64,000 nt of DNA. It comes from Colimorpha sp045576855. Its GTDB lineage: Bacteria > Bacteroidota > Bacteroidia > Bacteroidales > P3. The stretch spans positions 1-64,000 of the forward strand of contig JAZNHG010000025.1 of NCBI GenBank assembly GCA_045576855.1, given 5' to 3'. Positions 9,354-19,765 of this stretch are shown in pieces (the stretch's first letter is position 1; each line of letters opens with the position of its first letter). The notes beneath the pieces were generated by a model that saw only the letters and a program-made list of their open reading frames with translations, made no database searches and was not told the origin of the DNA. A program made the position numbers and the translations under genes.

Positions 9354-10088
9354 CTATTTTTCCACCATGCGCATGATGTTGTACAACGCCTTGTCGATGG
9401 AGGCCATCTTGCGGACGTTCTCGCAGCGGTTGCTTTTGATTGAAGGCTCGTAGCGGGAGCCGTTCGATTTCAGGAATACGCCGCACAGCGTGAGCCATTT
9501 GTAGCGCTGTCCGCCGCTGCAGTATATCAGCTGGGCCTGCCAGAGGGTGTTCACCAGATAGTTCAGCGCGTCGGCTTCGCCGAGCCAACGCACCCAGGGG
9601 GCGCGCGATTGGCGCTCGCTCTCGTTCAGGGCGATGCCCAGCCCGCGCCTGAAGGCGGCCTGCTGGTCTGCCTCGGGGCAGACATAGCCCTGTTTGGCCA
9701 GCGCCGCTATGCTGTCGCGCACGGCCTCCACGGTGACGTGAATCCGGTCGCCGAGCCACTCGAAATGCCGTTCCGCCAGCGCGCCGGCGGGCGACTGTGA
9801 CGGCGCCGCGGCCCACGCATTCTTGCCGCCGGAAACAATCTGGCTGCCTATCTCCTGTTCGTCGTGCACAATCTGCATCGCGCGCCGCGCCCGGGCCATG
9901 CAGAGCTCCATCCAGTCCGGGTCGGTGTATTCGTGGGCCAGCCGCAGCCACTCCCGCGCCTGCGCGTCGGCAAAGAGGCCCGCTGCCGTCATCACACGCT
10001 GCACCTCCACCTCTTCGGCGGCAACAACGGAGCCGCAGCAGTTTACCTGCCGCGTGCACACCAGCCCACTATGTTCACCCCTTTCCAT
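9354..10088 (-). CDS. Unknown protein, possibly RteC-like C-terminus
   Basis: The 244-aa protein is soluble and mostly helical, with no signal peptide or membrane segment. I do not recognise the N-terminal two thirds. The last 70 residues (WLGEADALNYLVNTLWQAQL, then KWLTLCGVFL) recall the C-terminal module of Bacteroidetes RteC-type proteins, where a helical region precedes a short repeat of basic residues. This likeness is weak and from memory. A minus-strand TAATTTTGC box at 10116-10124 lies 28 bp before the start and supports the start chosen. Neighbours on both sides are short regulator-like or lipoprotein genes. Confidence 0.6.
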   Translation of the reverse strand: MERGEHSGLVCTRQVNCCGSVVAAEEVEVQRVMTAAGLFADAQAREWLRLAHEYTDPDWMELCMARARRAMQIVHDEQEIGSQIVSGGKNAWAAAPSQSPAGALAERHFEWLGDRIHVTVEAVRDSIAALAKQGYVCPEADQQAAFRRGLGIALNESERQSRAPWVRWLGEADALNYLVNTLWQAQLIYCSGGQRYKWLTLCGVFLKSNGSRYEPSIKSNRCENVRKMASIDKALYNIMRMVEK

Positions 10089-10115
10089 TGACGACGAAAG
10101 ATTTACATTCCCGCT

Positions 10116-10124
10116 GCAAAATTA
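10116..10124 (-). promoter_or_regulatory. -7 element for the 9354-10088 gene
   Basis: The minus-strand sequence TAATTTTGC fits TAnnTTTG and lies 28 bp upstream of the ATG. No -33 TTG was found at the right distance. Confidence 0.5.
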
Positions 10125-10280
10125 CACACTTTTTCCAGTAGTATATAAATTTTAAGAAATAATTAACGTATAGTGCACGCAAACCGCACGCTGGCCACCG
10201 CAAACCACCCCCGCAGTACACCCGCTCCGCACCCATTCCCACTGCCCTTGATATAGCGATGGAAAATACTGGCAATGACG

Positions 10281-10288
10281 TACTTTTG
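10281..10288 (+). promoter_or_regulatory. -7 element for the MerR-like gene
   Basis: TACTTTTG matches the TAnnTTTG -7 box and lies 32 bp before the ATG at 10320. No TTG lies at the normal distance upstream. Confidence 0.5.
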
Positions 10289-10319
10289 CATCACGTTTAA
10301 CCCCTAAAAGCAATGCCTT

Positions 10320-10766
10320 ATGACACTGGACCAATTAAAAGAAATCCTGCATCATCTCCATCTGGATTTCGATGCCACGCCCACCCTGCTCTATGTCTTT
10401 TACCAGACCGACGACGGGCTAATCAACAATTTCAGTATCAGCGTGCGCCACGCGCGCCAGCGCAACCGTAAGCCGCTGACGGAGCAGCAGTTGCTGGAAA
10501 TCATGGAAAGCGAGTATCCGGCCACGCGCCGGGCACGGCTGCTGGCCGTGGAACATCCGAAGCGGGGACTCTCCCAATGGCTGGACACGGTGGAGGTGTG
10601 CGAGCGTCTGCACACCTCGCCGCGCAGCCTCAATCGTTGGGTGAAGCGCGGACTGCTGCACCCCTCGCGTCTGGGCAACCGCAATTTCTATTCCGCCGAC
10701 GAGGTGGAGCGCCTGCTGCAGTCCAACATCATCCAGGAAAACGGCCGTCTGGACCTCGGCGGCTGA
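10320..10766 (+). CDS. MerR/excisionase-type helix-turn-helix protein
   Basis: The 148-aa protein ends in a winged helix-turn-helix of the MerR/excisionase type: WLDTVEVCERLHTSPRSLNR, then WVKRGLLHP, then RLGNRNFYSADEVERLL, at about residues 87-134. In this fold, family members bind DNA through the first two helices. The N-terminal 80 residues are not recognised. Bacteroidota carry many such proteins in mobile or regulatory settings. No integrase is nearby, so a transcriptional role is as likely as excision. Confidence 0.75.
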   Translation: MTLDQLKEILHHLHLDFDATPTLLYVFYQTDDGLINNFSISVRHARQRNRKPLTEQQLLEIMESEYPATRRARLLAVEHPKRGLSQWLDTVEVCERLHTSPRSLNRWVKRGLLHPSRLGNRNFYSADEVERLLQSNIIQENGRLDLGG

Positions 10767-10915
10767 CCCCTTGCCCTACCGGACACTGACGTCACTCTAT
10801 CGGACGATTTTTGCCTTTTGCCGAAAATGGCCTTATATTGCTGGGTGTCCAGTCGCGACAAAAGGGACACAAAACAAGTTTATCAACACTTCAAAAAAAG
10901 AAAGGAAAAAACATT

Positions 10916-11578
10916 ATGGCAAAAGTTCGTAAAGGAATCCTCGACGGATTCATCGGTAAATTGGGCACTGTGGTCGGCAGCTTCTGGAAAGGCAAGAAGG
11001 TGATGCGCAGCTACAACGAGTATCCCGCCGACCCCCGCACCGAGAAGCAGCAGGCGGTGCGCGCCAAGTTCGGCCTGCTGGGACGCCTCTCCGGCGCCCT
11101 GCTGAACGCGCTGCAGATGGGCCTGGGCCAATTCGCCGACAAGCACGTCTCCACCCCCACTGCCTCGTTTGTGGAGCTGAACTACGGCAACGTGACCGGC
11201 AGCACGCCTGAGACGCTGGCGGTGGCCTACGACCGCATGGTGCTCAGCACCGGCCACCTCACCGGCGTGGGCTTCGGCGCCATCGACACCGACACCGCAC
11301 TGAGCGTCAAGGTCCCCATCACCGCCAGCAACATGGGCACGCCCCATGTGAAAGAGCAGGACCGCGTGTACCTCGTGGCCTACAGCCCCGACTGGAACCA
11401 GTCGATGCTGAGCGACGGCAGCGCGGTGCGCATCGACGATGCTGTCTCGCTGACGGTGCCCCCCGCATGGCAGGGTCTGACGGTCCACGTGTACGGTTTC
11501 GTGATGGCCGCCGACGGTGCCGACACCCCCTACCTGCTCTCCGACAGCACCTATCTGGGCAGCGCCGAAATCAATTGA
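10916..11578 (+). CDS. DUF6266 family protein (paralog 1)
   Basis: The 220-aa protein matches the Bacteroidota DUF6266 pattern. It opens with MAKVRKGILDGFIGKLGTVV, then GSFWKGKKVMRS, then a PADPRTEKQQAVRAKF segment. The C-terminal half is a beta-rich domain (VYLVAYSPDWNQSM, GLTVHVYGFVMAADG). The function is unknown. A paralog at 49358-49987 shares the same opening pattern. The ATG at 10916 follows an A-rich leader (aaaggaaaaaacatt); the longer upstream frame lacks family similarity. A strong terminator follows. Confidence 0.85.
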   Translation: MAKVRKGILDGFIGKLGTVVGSFWKGKKVMRSYNEYPADPRTEKQQAVRAKFGLLGRLSGALLNALQMGLGQFADKHVSTPTASFVELNYGNVTGSTPETLAVAYDRMVLSTGHLTGVGFGAIDTDTALSVKVPITASNMGTPHVKEQDRVYLVAYSPDWNQSMLSDGSAVRIDDAVSLTVPPAWQGLTVHVYGFVMAADGADTPYLLSDSTYLGSAEIN

Positions 11579-11609
11579 CGCAGGCTCGGGGGCGACACAC
11601 TCCCACACA

Positions 11610-11643
11610 AGAGGGGGCGCAACGTGACTGTTGCGCCCCCTCT
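11610..11643. terminator. Bidirectional hairpin terminator
   Basis: A perfect 14-bp stem (agagggggcgcaac paired with gttgcgccccctct) encloses a 6-nt loop. It sits between the convergent DUF6266 and rho genes, so it can serve both strands. Confidence 0.85.
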
Positions 11644-11667
11644 GTTCGTTTGTATATCGGCCGACGG

Positions 11668-13518
<1,851 letters not shown>

Positions 13519-13631
13519 AAATTTGTTTTATCGACTGATGAGTCTTTGTTGACGTTTTAATAAGTTCATTTTATTGGATTTCAAGGGTGTTAGGTCCAAG
13601 AAACGCTGTGTTCCCCTTGAATTTTGACGAT

Positions 13632-13640
13632 GCAAAAATA
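13632..13640 (-). promoter_or_regulatory. Candidate -7 element of rho
   Basis: The minus-strand sequence TATTTTTGC fits TAnnTTTG and would give a leader of about 110 nt. Long rho leaders are often involved in autoregulation in other bacteria; this is inference. Confidence 0.4.
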
Positions 13641-13692
13641 CACATTTTTTCGTTGGTGGTAAAAAAAAATTATCGGTATGGATATTTTTTTG

Positions 13693-13700
13693 TAATTTTG
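13693..13700 (+). promoter_or_regulatory. -7 element of gcvH
   Basis: TAATTTTG fits the TAnnTTTG box, 48 bp before the gcvH ATG. The surrounding DNA is very AT-rich. No riboswitch-like pattern was seen in the leader. Confidence 0.55.
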
Positions 13701-13747
13701 CACCGTCGAAATGATAGATAAAATAACAATTTAAATAACGAAAGAAC

Positions 13748-14125
13748 ATGAACATTCCTGCAAATCTGAAGTACACCCAGGACGATGAATGGGTGCGTAT
13801 TGAAGGCGAATTCGCTTACGTTGGTATCACCGACTATGCCCAGCACGAGCTTGGTGACATCGTTTTCGTGGACGTCACCTGCGAGGGCGACACCGTCGAG
13901 GCCGGTGAGGCTTTCGGTAGCGTCGAGGCTGTGAAGACTGTGGCCGACCTGCTGATGCCTGTCAAGGGTGAGGTGGTGGAGTTCAATGCCGCCCTCGAGG
14001 ATGCCAGCGCTATCAATGCTGACCCCTACGGCGCCGGCTGGATCATCAAAATTCGCCCGGAGAATATGGCCGATATCGACGCCCTGATGGACGCCGCCGC
14101 CTACACGGCCAAGATTGGTGCCTAA
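13748..14125 (+). CDS. gcvH: Glycine cleavage system H protein
   Basis: The 125-aa lipoyl carrier shuttles the aminomethyl group between the P and T proteins of the glycine cleavage complex. The lipoylated Lys is in SVEAVKTVADLLMP at residue 63 or close to it. The flanking GITDYAQHELGDIVFVD and NADPYGAGWIIKI segments are typical of the family. The gene is full length and carries its own promoter and terminator. gcvP and gcvT are not in the window. Confidence 0.96.
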   Translation: MNIPANLKYTQDDEWVRIEGEFAYVGITDYAQHELGDIVFVDVTCEGDTVEAGEAFGSVEAVKTVADLLMPVKGEVVEFNAALEDASAINADPYGAGWIIKIRPENMADIDALMDAAAYTAKIGA

Positions 14126-14142
14126 CTTTAAAAGAAGCATTT

Positions 14143-14173
14143 TGGCCGGCACACATGTGTGTTGCCGGCTATT
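14143..14173 (+). terminator. Terminator of gcvH
   Basis: A GC-rich inverted repeat (ggccggcacaca / tgtgttgccggct, with one bulge) is followed by atttttat. Confidence 0.75.
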
Positions 14174-14208
14174 TTTATGCCCAAAACAATAATATGAACA
14201 ATAAGCAA

Positions 14209-14235
14209 GCGGGCCATCCTATCGGGGTGGCCCGC
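14209..14235 (-). terminator. Likely terminator of ilvE
   Basis: An 8-bp stem (gcgggcca / tggcccgc) lies 27 bp beyond the ilvE stop on the minus strand. The distal run on that strand is not strongly U-rich. Confidence 0.55.
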
Positions 14236-14261
14236 TGCATTTTGCGGAACTGCAGGGATGA

Positions 14262-15275
14262 TTAGTCCATGACGGTGTTCCAGCCGTGTTTGTCCTCGGC
14301 TTCGCCGAGCTGGATGGCGCGGAGGGCGTTGTAGAGCTTGGTGCTGTAGGGACCGGGCTCTTTGCCAAAGACGTAGCTCTTGCCGGTCTCGGGGTCGTCC
14401 AGGCGCTCGATGGGGCTGATGACGGCGGCGGTGCCGCAGGCGCCGGCTTCCTGGAAGGTGCTGAGCTCTTCGACGTCGATGGGGCGACGCTCAACCTTCA
14501 TGCCCATATCCTCGGCCAGCTGCATGAGGCTCTTGTTGGTGATGGAGGGCAGGATGCTGGTGCTCTTCGGGGTGATGTAGGCGCCGTCCTTGATGCCGAA
14601 GAAGTTGGCTGCACCGGCCTCATCGACATACTTTTTCTCCTTGGCGTCCAGGTAGAACTCGCAGGCGTACTGGCCACCGTGGCAAGCCTCGACGTGGGCC
14701 TTCAGGCTGGCTGCGTAGTTGCCGCCCACCTTGTAGATACCGGTGCCGAGGGGGGCACTGCGGTCATACTTGCGGGTGATGACGTAGGGGTTGGCCTTGA
14801 AGCCGCCCTTGAAGTAGGGTCCCACGGGGGTGACGAAGATGAGGAAGAGGTACTCGTCGGCGGGTTTCACACCCACGGTGATGCCGGTGCCGATGAGCAG
14901 GGGACGCAGGTAGAGGCTGGCGCCGGTGCCGTAGGGCGGGATGAATTTCTCGTTGAGCTTGATGACGCGCTTGCACATCTCGACGAATTTCTCGGTGGGC
15001 AGCTCGGGCATCATGATGCCGCGGCAGGTGCTCTGCAGACGCTCGGCGTTGGCTTCGGGGCGGAAGATGCGGATTTTGCCGTCCTTGCAGCGGTAGGCTT
15101 TCAGACCCTCGAAGGCTTCCTGGCCGTAGTGAAGGCTGCTGGCAGCCATGTGCATTTCGATGTGCTCGGAGCTCGAAACTTCTATTTCACCCCACTGGCC
15201 GTTGCGATACCAGCAGCGCACGTTGTAGTCCGTTTTTACGTAACCAAACGGAAGGTTTTGCCAATCTATGTTCAT
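14262..15275 (-). CDS. ilvE: Branched-chain amino acid aminotransferase
   Basis: The 337-aa class IV PLP enzyme transfers the amino group between glutamate and the branched-chain keto acids. The PLP lysine is in YKVGGNYAASLKAH. Substrate-side segments include SSLHYGQEAFEGLKAYR near the N-terminus and EAGACGTAAVISPI near the C-terminus. The length and the GNYAASL pattern match the longer BCAT2-type enzymes. A good -33/-7 promoter lies directly upstream. Confidence 0.95.
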   Translation of the reverse strand: MNIDWQNLPFGYVKTDYNVRCWYRNGQWGEIEVSSSEHIEMHMAASSLHYGQEAFEGLKAYRCKDGKIRIFRPEANAERLQSTCRGIMMPELPTEKFVEMCKRVIKLNEKFIPPYGTGASLYLRPLLIGTGITVGVKPADEYLFLIFVTPVGPYFKGGFKANPYVITRKYDRSAPLGTGIYKVGGNYAASLKAHVEACHGGQYACEFYLDAKEKKYVDEAGAANFFGIKDGAYITPKSTSILPSITNKSLMQLAEDMGMKVERRPIDVEELSTFQEAGACGTAAVISPIERLDDPETGKSYVFGKEPGPYSTKLYNALRAIQLGEAEDKHGWNTVMD

Positions 15276-15319
15276 GATAGTTAGTTTTTTAAATATTTAT
15301 CTATTTTTTATTGACTTGG

Positions 15320-15348
15320 GCAAAGATACGAAATAAATCCAAATGCAA
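15320..15348 (-). promoter_or_regulatory. Promoter of ilvE (-33/-7)
   Basis: On the minus strand a TTG is followed after 17 bp by TATCTTTGC, the Bacteroidota housekeeping promoter pattern. It lies 45 bp upstream of the ilvE ATG and is back to back with the promoter of the dipeptidase gene. Confidence 0.7.
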
Positions 15349-15357
15349 AAAAATAAT

Positions 15358-15388
15358 TTGTCTATGTCGGATTTTAAACGTACTTTTG
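15358..15388 (+). promoter_or_regulatory. Promoter of the M20 dipeptidase gene
   Basis: TTG followed after 20 bp by TACTTTTG matches the Bacteroidota -33/-7 pattern. It gives a leader of about 40 nt to the ATG at 15434. Confidence 0.7.
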
Positions 15389-15433
15389 CACCGTAAAATT
15401 TGTTTTTCGCAGCAAATCAAATACTATCTTATA

Positions 15434-16789
15434 ATGATGAAACAATATATTGAAGAGAACAAGGACCGGTTCCTGGAGGAACTGTTTTCGCTGATCCGCA
15501 TTCCCAGCATCAGCAGCGAGCAAGAGCACAAGCCCGACATGGTGCGTTGCGCCGAGCGCTGGCGCGAGCTGCTGCTCGAAGCCGGTGCCGACCGCGCCGA
15601 GGTGATGCCCACCGAGGGCAACCCCGTGGTCTACGGCGAGAAGACTGTAGACCCCGCGAAGCCCACCGTGCTGGTGTATGGCCACTACGATGTGATGCCC
15701 GTGGCACCGCTCGAGCTGTGGCGCACCTCCCCGTTCGAGCCCGTGGTGAAGGACGGCCACATCTGGGCCCGCGGCGCCGACGACGACAAGGGGCAGAGCT
15801 TTATGCACGCCAAAGCCTTCGAATACATGGTGCGCACCGGCACGCTGCCCTGCAACGTGAAGTTTATGCTCGAGGGTGAAGAGGAAATCGGCAGCGGCTC
15901 GCTGTACGGCTTCTGCGAGAAGAACAAGGAGCTGCTGAAGGCCGACATCATACTGGTGAGCGACACTTCGATGATAGCCCCCGATGTGCCCAGCATCACC
16001 AGCGGTCTGCGCGGCCTCTGCTACTGGGAGGTGGAGGTGACCGGTGCCAACCACGACCTGCACAGCGGCATCTTCGGCGGCGCCGTGGCCAACCCCATCA
16101 ATGTGCTCTGCAAGATGATTGCCGACCTGCACGACGCCGATGGCCACATCACCATCCCCGGCTTCTACGACGATGTGCTGGTGCTCGGCGACGAGGAGCG
16201 CGCCCTGATGGCCCAGGCCCCCTTCGACGAGGAAGCCTACAAGCGCGAGCTCGGCGTCCGCGCACTGAAGGGCGAAAAGGGCTACACCACCAAGGAGCGC
16301 ACCGGCATACGCCCCTGCCTCGACGTGTGCGGCATCTGGGGCGGCCATACCGGCGAGGGCACCAAGACCGTGCTGCCCAGCAAGGCATACGCCAAAATCA
16401 GCACCCGTCTGGTGGCCAACCAGGATTTCGAGAAGATAAGCCGCCAGTTCCAGGAGTACTTCGAGAGTGCGGCACCGGACTATGTCACCGTCAAGGTGAC
16501 CCCCTGCCACGGTGGCGCCGCCTATGTGGCCCCGCTGGAGCTGAAAGCCTACAAGGCCGCCGAGCGCGCCATGCAGGACACCTTCGGCCGCAGGCCCATA
16601 CCCACCCGCAGCGGCGGCTCGATTCCCATCGTGGCCGGATTCGAGAAAATCCTCGGCCTGAAGAGCATACTCATGGGCTTCGGTCTGGCCAGCGACGATA
16701 TACATGCCCCCAACGAGAACTACCCCCTGCAGCAGTTCTTCCGCGGCATCGAGACCATACCGCTGTTCTATAAGTATTTCGCCGAGTAG
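15434..16789 (+). CDS. M20 family dipeptidase
   Basis: The 451-aa zinc metallopeptidase is of the M20 family and hydrolyses dipeptides or small peptides in the cytoplasm. Zinc ligands are seen in VYGHYDVMPV (His and the following Asp), RGADDDKGQ (bridging Asp) and LEGEEEIGSGS (catalytic and ligand Glu). The dimerisation domain begins near NHDLHSGIFGGAVANP. The C-terminal part includes RSGGSIPIVAGFE. Two consecutive ATGs open the frame at 15434; the upstream extension overlaps the promoter and is not used. Confidence 0.9.
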   Translation: MMKQYIEENKDRFLEELFSLIRIPSISSEQEHKPDMVRCAERWRELLLEAGADRAEVMPTEGNPVVYGEKTVDPAKPTVLVYGHYDVMPVAPLELWRTSPFEPVVKDGHIWARGADDDKGQSFMHAKAFEYMVRTGTLPCNVKFMLEGEEEIGSGSLYGFCEKNKELLKADIILVSDTSMIAPDVPSITSGLRGLCYWEVEVTGANHDLHSGIFGGAVANPINVLCKMIADLHDADGHITIPGFYDDVLVLGDEERALMAQAPFDEEAYKRELGVRALKGEKGYTTKERTGIRPCLDVCGIWGGHTGEGTKTVLPSKAYAKISTRLVANQDFEKISRQFQEYFESAAPDYVTVKVTPCHGGAAYVAPLELKAYKAAERAMQDTFGRRPIPTRSGGSIPIVAGFEKILGLKSILMGFGLASDDIHAPNENYPLQQFFRGIETIPLFYKYFAE

Positions 16790-16808
16790 CACTCGCGCCC
16801 GGCCCACC

Positions 16809-16880
16809 GCACGGATTGCACGGCACGAACCGCTGACCCCTCACCGCCAACGGCATGTCCCGCGTAGTCCGTGCGCTTTT
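16809..16880 (+). terminator. Possible terminator of the dipeptidase gene
   Basis: gcacgga and tccgtgc pair across a long loop and are followed by gcttttttat. The long loop makes this a weak call. Confidence 0.35.
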
Positions 16881-16915
16881 TTATGATTGACAATGAATGC
16901 AGTACGATACAACCA

Positions 16916-17257
16916 CTGCAATTTTAACATCATTTAACTTGCAAAATCCAAATGCACGCTGAGGGGGTTTTATTCAGTGTTCAGTGTGTAGTGTTCAGTG
17001 TGCAATGTTCGGTGTGCAGTGTTCAACGAGCAGCGTTCAGTGTTCAGTGAGCAGTGCCAGAGTAAGATATTCAGTGTTAAGTTTATAGGTGGTGTGCAGC
17101 AGCCTTTTTTCTGCAGACCGCTGAAGACTGAACACTGCACACTGACCACTTACCCGAAGGGGGTCATCCTACCACCAACGTACCATCATCCTACCACCAT
17201 CCTACCACCATCCTACCATTTTAACATTTCGGAAGCAACGATGGTCAGGTCGAAACT
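16916..17257. repeat. Intergenic repeat family B, copy 1
   Basis: The outer parts match the copy at 29105-29420. The left part reads ttgcaaaatccaaatgcac then gctgagg. The right part reads gggtcatcctaccaccaacg, then 11-bp units ctaccaccatc, then attttaacatttcgg and gcaacgatggt. Between them, 16970-17160 is filled with cagtgttcagtgtgcagtg words that later return as the reverse complement (ctgaacactgcacactg), forming a loose hairpin. No gene is seen in 16790-17409. Confidence 0.75.
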
Positions 17258-17409
17258 CGGAGGTCGGAGGTCGGATTAGGGCGGAGGTATGAGGTCGGAG
17301 GTATGAGGTCGGGTTAGGTCGTAGGTTGCCAACCATATAAAAAAAGGTGGCCTGAAGGGCAATAAAACGGGGTGTCGGGCGTTATGGATTTATTATAAAG
17401 TAAAGCAAC

Positions 17410-19755
17410 ATGTACGAAATCATCAGCAAGCGGCTGCTCAACAGCCACGAGATTTATCAGATGGAAGTCCACGCACCGTGGATATCGCTCAGCGGCAAAC
17501 CAGGCCAGTTCGTCATCGTTATCCCCCACCCCACCGGTGAGCGCATACCATTGACCATAAGCGACATCGTGTATCAGCGGCAGTCGATAGTGCTGGTGTT
17601 CCAAGTGGTGGGCGACACCACACGCCAGATGGCCGAGATGAACGTCGGCGACAACCTATACACCATCGTGGGACCGCTGGGCCGGCCATCCGAGTTGATC
17701 GAGAAGCACGAACGCGGGGAGCTGAAGCGGCTGCTGTTCGTGGCCGGCGGCGTCGGCATTGCGCCCGTGTTCCCGCAGGTGAAATGGGCTTTCCGCAACG
17801 GCATACCGACCGATGTCATCATCGGTGCCCGAAGCAAAGACCTGCTCTTCTACGAGGACGAGCTGCGTGCCGTGTGCCACAACCTCTACATCATGACCGA
17901 CGACGGCTCCTACGGCGAGCAGGGCCTGGTCACCGCCAAGGTGGACGAACTCTGTTCGATGGAGACTTCGAGACGTCAAGACATCGAGACTAGTGGACTC
18001 GAAGACTCGAAGACTCGAAGATACAGCCACTGCGTGGCCATCGGTCCCCTGCCGATGATGAAGTTCGTCAGCCTTACGACCAAGAAATACGACCTGCCCA
18101 CCATCGTGAGCCTCAACTGCATGATGGTAGACGGCACGGGCATGTGCGGCGCCTGCCGCGTGCGCGTGGGCGACGAGGTGAAGTTCTGCTGCGTGGACGG
18201 TCCCGAGTTCGACGGCCACCTGGTGGACTTCGACGAGGCGGCGCGCAAGCTGAAGACCCCCGACGCCCGCCGCTACCGCATAGCCACCTCCGAGAGCGGC
18301 CACCAGTGCAACCTGGCCCCCGCTGTGGAAAAGGCGCTAACCGAATCACCGGAGTCGAATAATTCAGACTCTTCGGTTAGTGAGAAATCGGTCAGGCAGA
18401 AGCCCCGCGAGCAGGCCCCCAAGGTGCGCGCCAAGAACTTCGACGAGGTCAGCTTCGGCCTCACCGAGCAACAAGCCATCGTCGAGGCAGGCCGCTGCCT
18501 GCAGTGCAAGAAGCCGCGTTGCGTCGAGGCATGCCCCGTGGGTATCAACATACCGCGCTTCATACAGAACATCAAGGAAGAGAACTTCAACCAAGCCTAC
18601 GTCAGCATCAGCATGGACTCGGCCCTGCCGGCCGTCTGTGGACGCGTGTGCCCGCAGGAGACGCAGTGCGAGGGCAGCTGCGTGATGGGCGTCAAAGGCG
18701 AACCCATCGCCATCGGCGCACTGGAGCGCTTTGTGGCCGACAACCACCGAGCCCAGTCGAAGCCGCAGAGCCAGTGCTACCCGGCGGGTCGCAAGGTGGC
18801 GGTGGTGGGCAGCGGTCCCAGCGGCCTGACCTGTGCCGGCGACCTGGCCAAGCATGGCTATCAGGTCACCGTCTTCGAGGCCCTGCACCATGCCGGCGGC
18901 GTACTGGTCTACGGCATACCCGAATTCCGCCTGCCCAAGCAGAAAGTGGTGGAGCCTGAGATTGAGAACCTGCGCCGGCTGGGCGTCGAGATACGCACCA
19001 ACGTCATCATCGGCAAGAGCATCACCATCGACCAGCTGATGAGCGACATGGAATACGACGCCGTCTACATCGCCTCGGGTGCCGGCCTGCCCAAGTTTAT
19101 GGGCATCCCTGGCGAGACCCTCATCGGCGTCGTCAGCGCCAACGAGTTGCTGACGCGCACCAACCTGATGCATGGCTACGACGAGCAGTACGACACGCCC
19201 ATCTACCTGGGCCGCAAGGTGATAGTGGTAGGTGGCGGCAACGTGGCAATGGACGCCGCCCGCACGGCCCTGCGCCTCGGCAGCGAGGTGACGGTGGTCT
19301 ACCGCCGCGGCCAGCTGGACATGCCCGCCCGTCGCGAGGAAGTGCACCACGCCATGGAAGAAGGAGTGCAGTTCATGTTCCAGACGGCCCCCCTCGAGAT
19401 ACTAGGCACCGAGGACGGCTATGTGCGCGCCCTGCGCTGCGTCCGCATGGAGATGGGCGAACCCGACGAGAAAGGGCGCCGCAAGTTCTCCGCCATCGAA
19501 GGCAGCGAGGTCGACGTGGAGGCCGACACCATCGTGGCCGCCCTCGGCACCAGCCCCAACCCCCTTATCCGCACCTCGACGCCCGGCCTCGACTGCGAGG
19601 TGTGGGGTGGCATCAAGGCCGACGAGAACGGACAGACGAGCCGCAAGTACATCTTTGCCGGTGGCGATGCCGTGAGCGGTGCCGCCACAGTCATTCTGGC
19701 TATGGGCGCCGGCCGCAAGGCAGCCAAGGCCATCATGGAGGCGTTGGGGAAATAA
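17410..19755 (+). CDS. Fused NfnAB-type ferredoxin:NADP+ transhydrogenase
   Basis: The 781-aa protein fuses two subunits. Residues 1-300 are a dihydroorotate dehydrogenase B/NfnA-like FAD and NAD module (GERIPLTISD, LLFVAGGVGIAPVFP) ending in a [2Fe-2S] site, GMCGACRVRVGDEVKFCC. Residues 335-781 are a GltD/NfnB-like part with the [4Fe-4S] cysteines CLQCKKPRCVEACPVGI and CGRVCPQETQCEGSC. It has two Rossmann motifs, VAVVGSGPSGLTCAG and VIVVGGGNVAMDAARTA. Known relatives move electrons between NADH, NADPH and ferredoxin by flavin-based bifurcation. Two repeat-derived insertions sit at about residues 185-207 and in the fusion linker at 310-324. Confidence 0.9.
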   Translation: MYEIISKRLLNSHEIYQMEVHAPWISLSGKPGQFVIVIPHPTGERIPLTISDIVYQRQSIVLVFQVVGDTTRQMAEMNVGDNLYTIVGPLGRPSELIEKHERGELKRLLFVAGGVGIAPVFPQVKWAFRNGIPTDVIIGARSKDLLFYEDELRAVCHNLYIMTDDGSYGEQGLVTAKVDELCSMETSRRQDIETSGLEDSKTRRYSHCVAIGPLPMMKFVSLTTKKYDLPTIVSLNCMMVDGTGMCGACRVRVGDEVKFCCVDGPEFDGHLVDFDEAARKLKTPDARRYRIATSESGHQCNLAPAVEKALTESPESNNSDSSVSEKSVRQKPREQAPKVRAKNFDEVSFGLTEQQAIVEAGRCLQCKKPRCVEACPVGINIPRFIQNIKEENFNQAYVSISMDSALPAVCGRVCPQETQCEGSCVMGVKGEPIAIGALERFVADNHRAQSKPQSQCYPAGRKVAVVGSGPSGLTCAGDLAKHGYQVTVFEALHHAGGVLVYGIPEFRLPKQKVVEPEIENLRRLGVEIRTNVIIGKSITIDQLMSDMEYDAVYIASGAGLPKFMGIPGETLIGVVSANELLTRTNLMHGYDEQYDTPIYLGRKVIVVGGGNVAMDAARTALRLGSEVTVVYRRGQLDMPARREEVHHAMEEGVQFMFQTAPLEILGTEDGYVRALRCVRMEMGEPDEKGRRKFSAIEGSEVDVEADTIVAALGTSPNPLIRTSTPGLDCEVWGGIKADENGQTSRKYIFAGGDAVSGAATVILAMGAGRKAAKAIMEALGK
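17965..18025. repeat. In-frame GACTTCGA-word insertion in nfnAB
   Basis: An array of 8-bp words (gagacttc, gacatcga, gactcgaa) interrupts the NfnA part and is translated as METSRRQDIETSGLEDSKTR. The same words make up the repeat at 35602-35715 and the N-terminal extension of lpxH at 30785-30932. Confidence 0.8.
18337..18380. repeat. In-frame palindromic element in the nfnAB linker
   Basis: ctaaccgaa ... gagtc and gactc ... ttcggttag form an inverted repeat around gaataattca. It is translated as a Ser/Glu-rich linker (LTESPESNNSDSSVSEKS) between the NfnA and NfnB parts. Confidence 0.75.
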
Positions 19756-19765
19756 ACATTGGAGC

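Noticed and set aside
10320..10766. Excisionase of a prophage or conjugative element
   Set aside because: Only the helix-turn-helix fits; no integrase, att repeat or phage gene is nearby.
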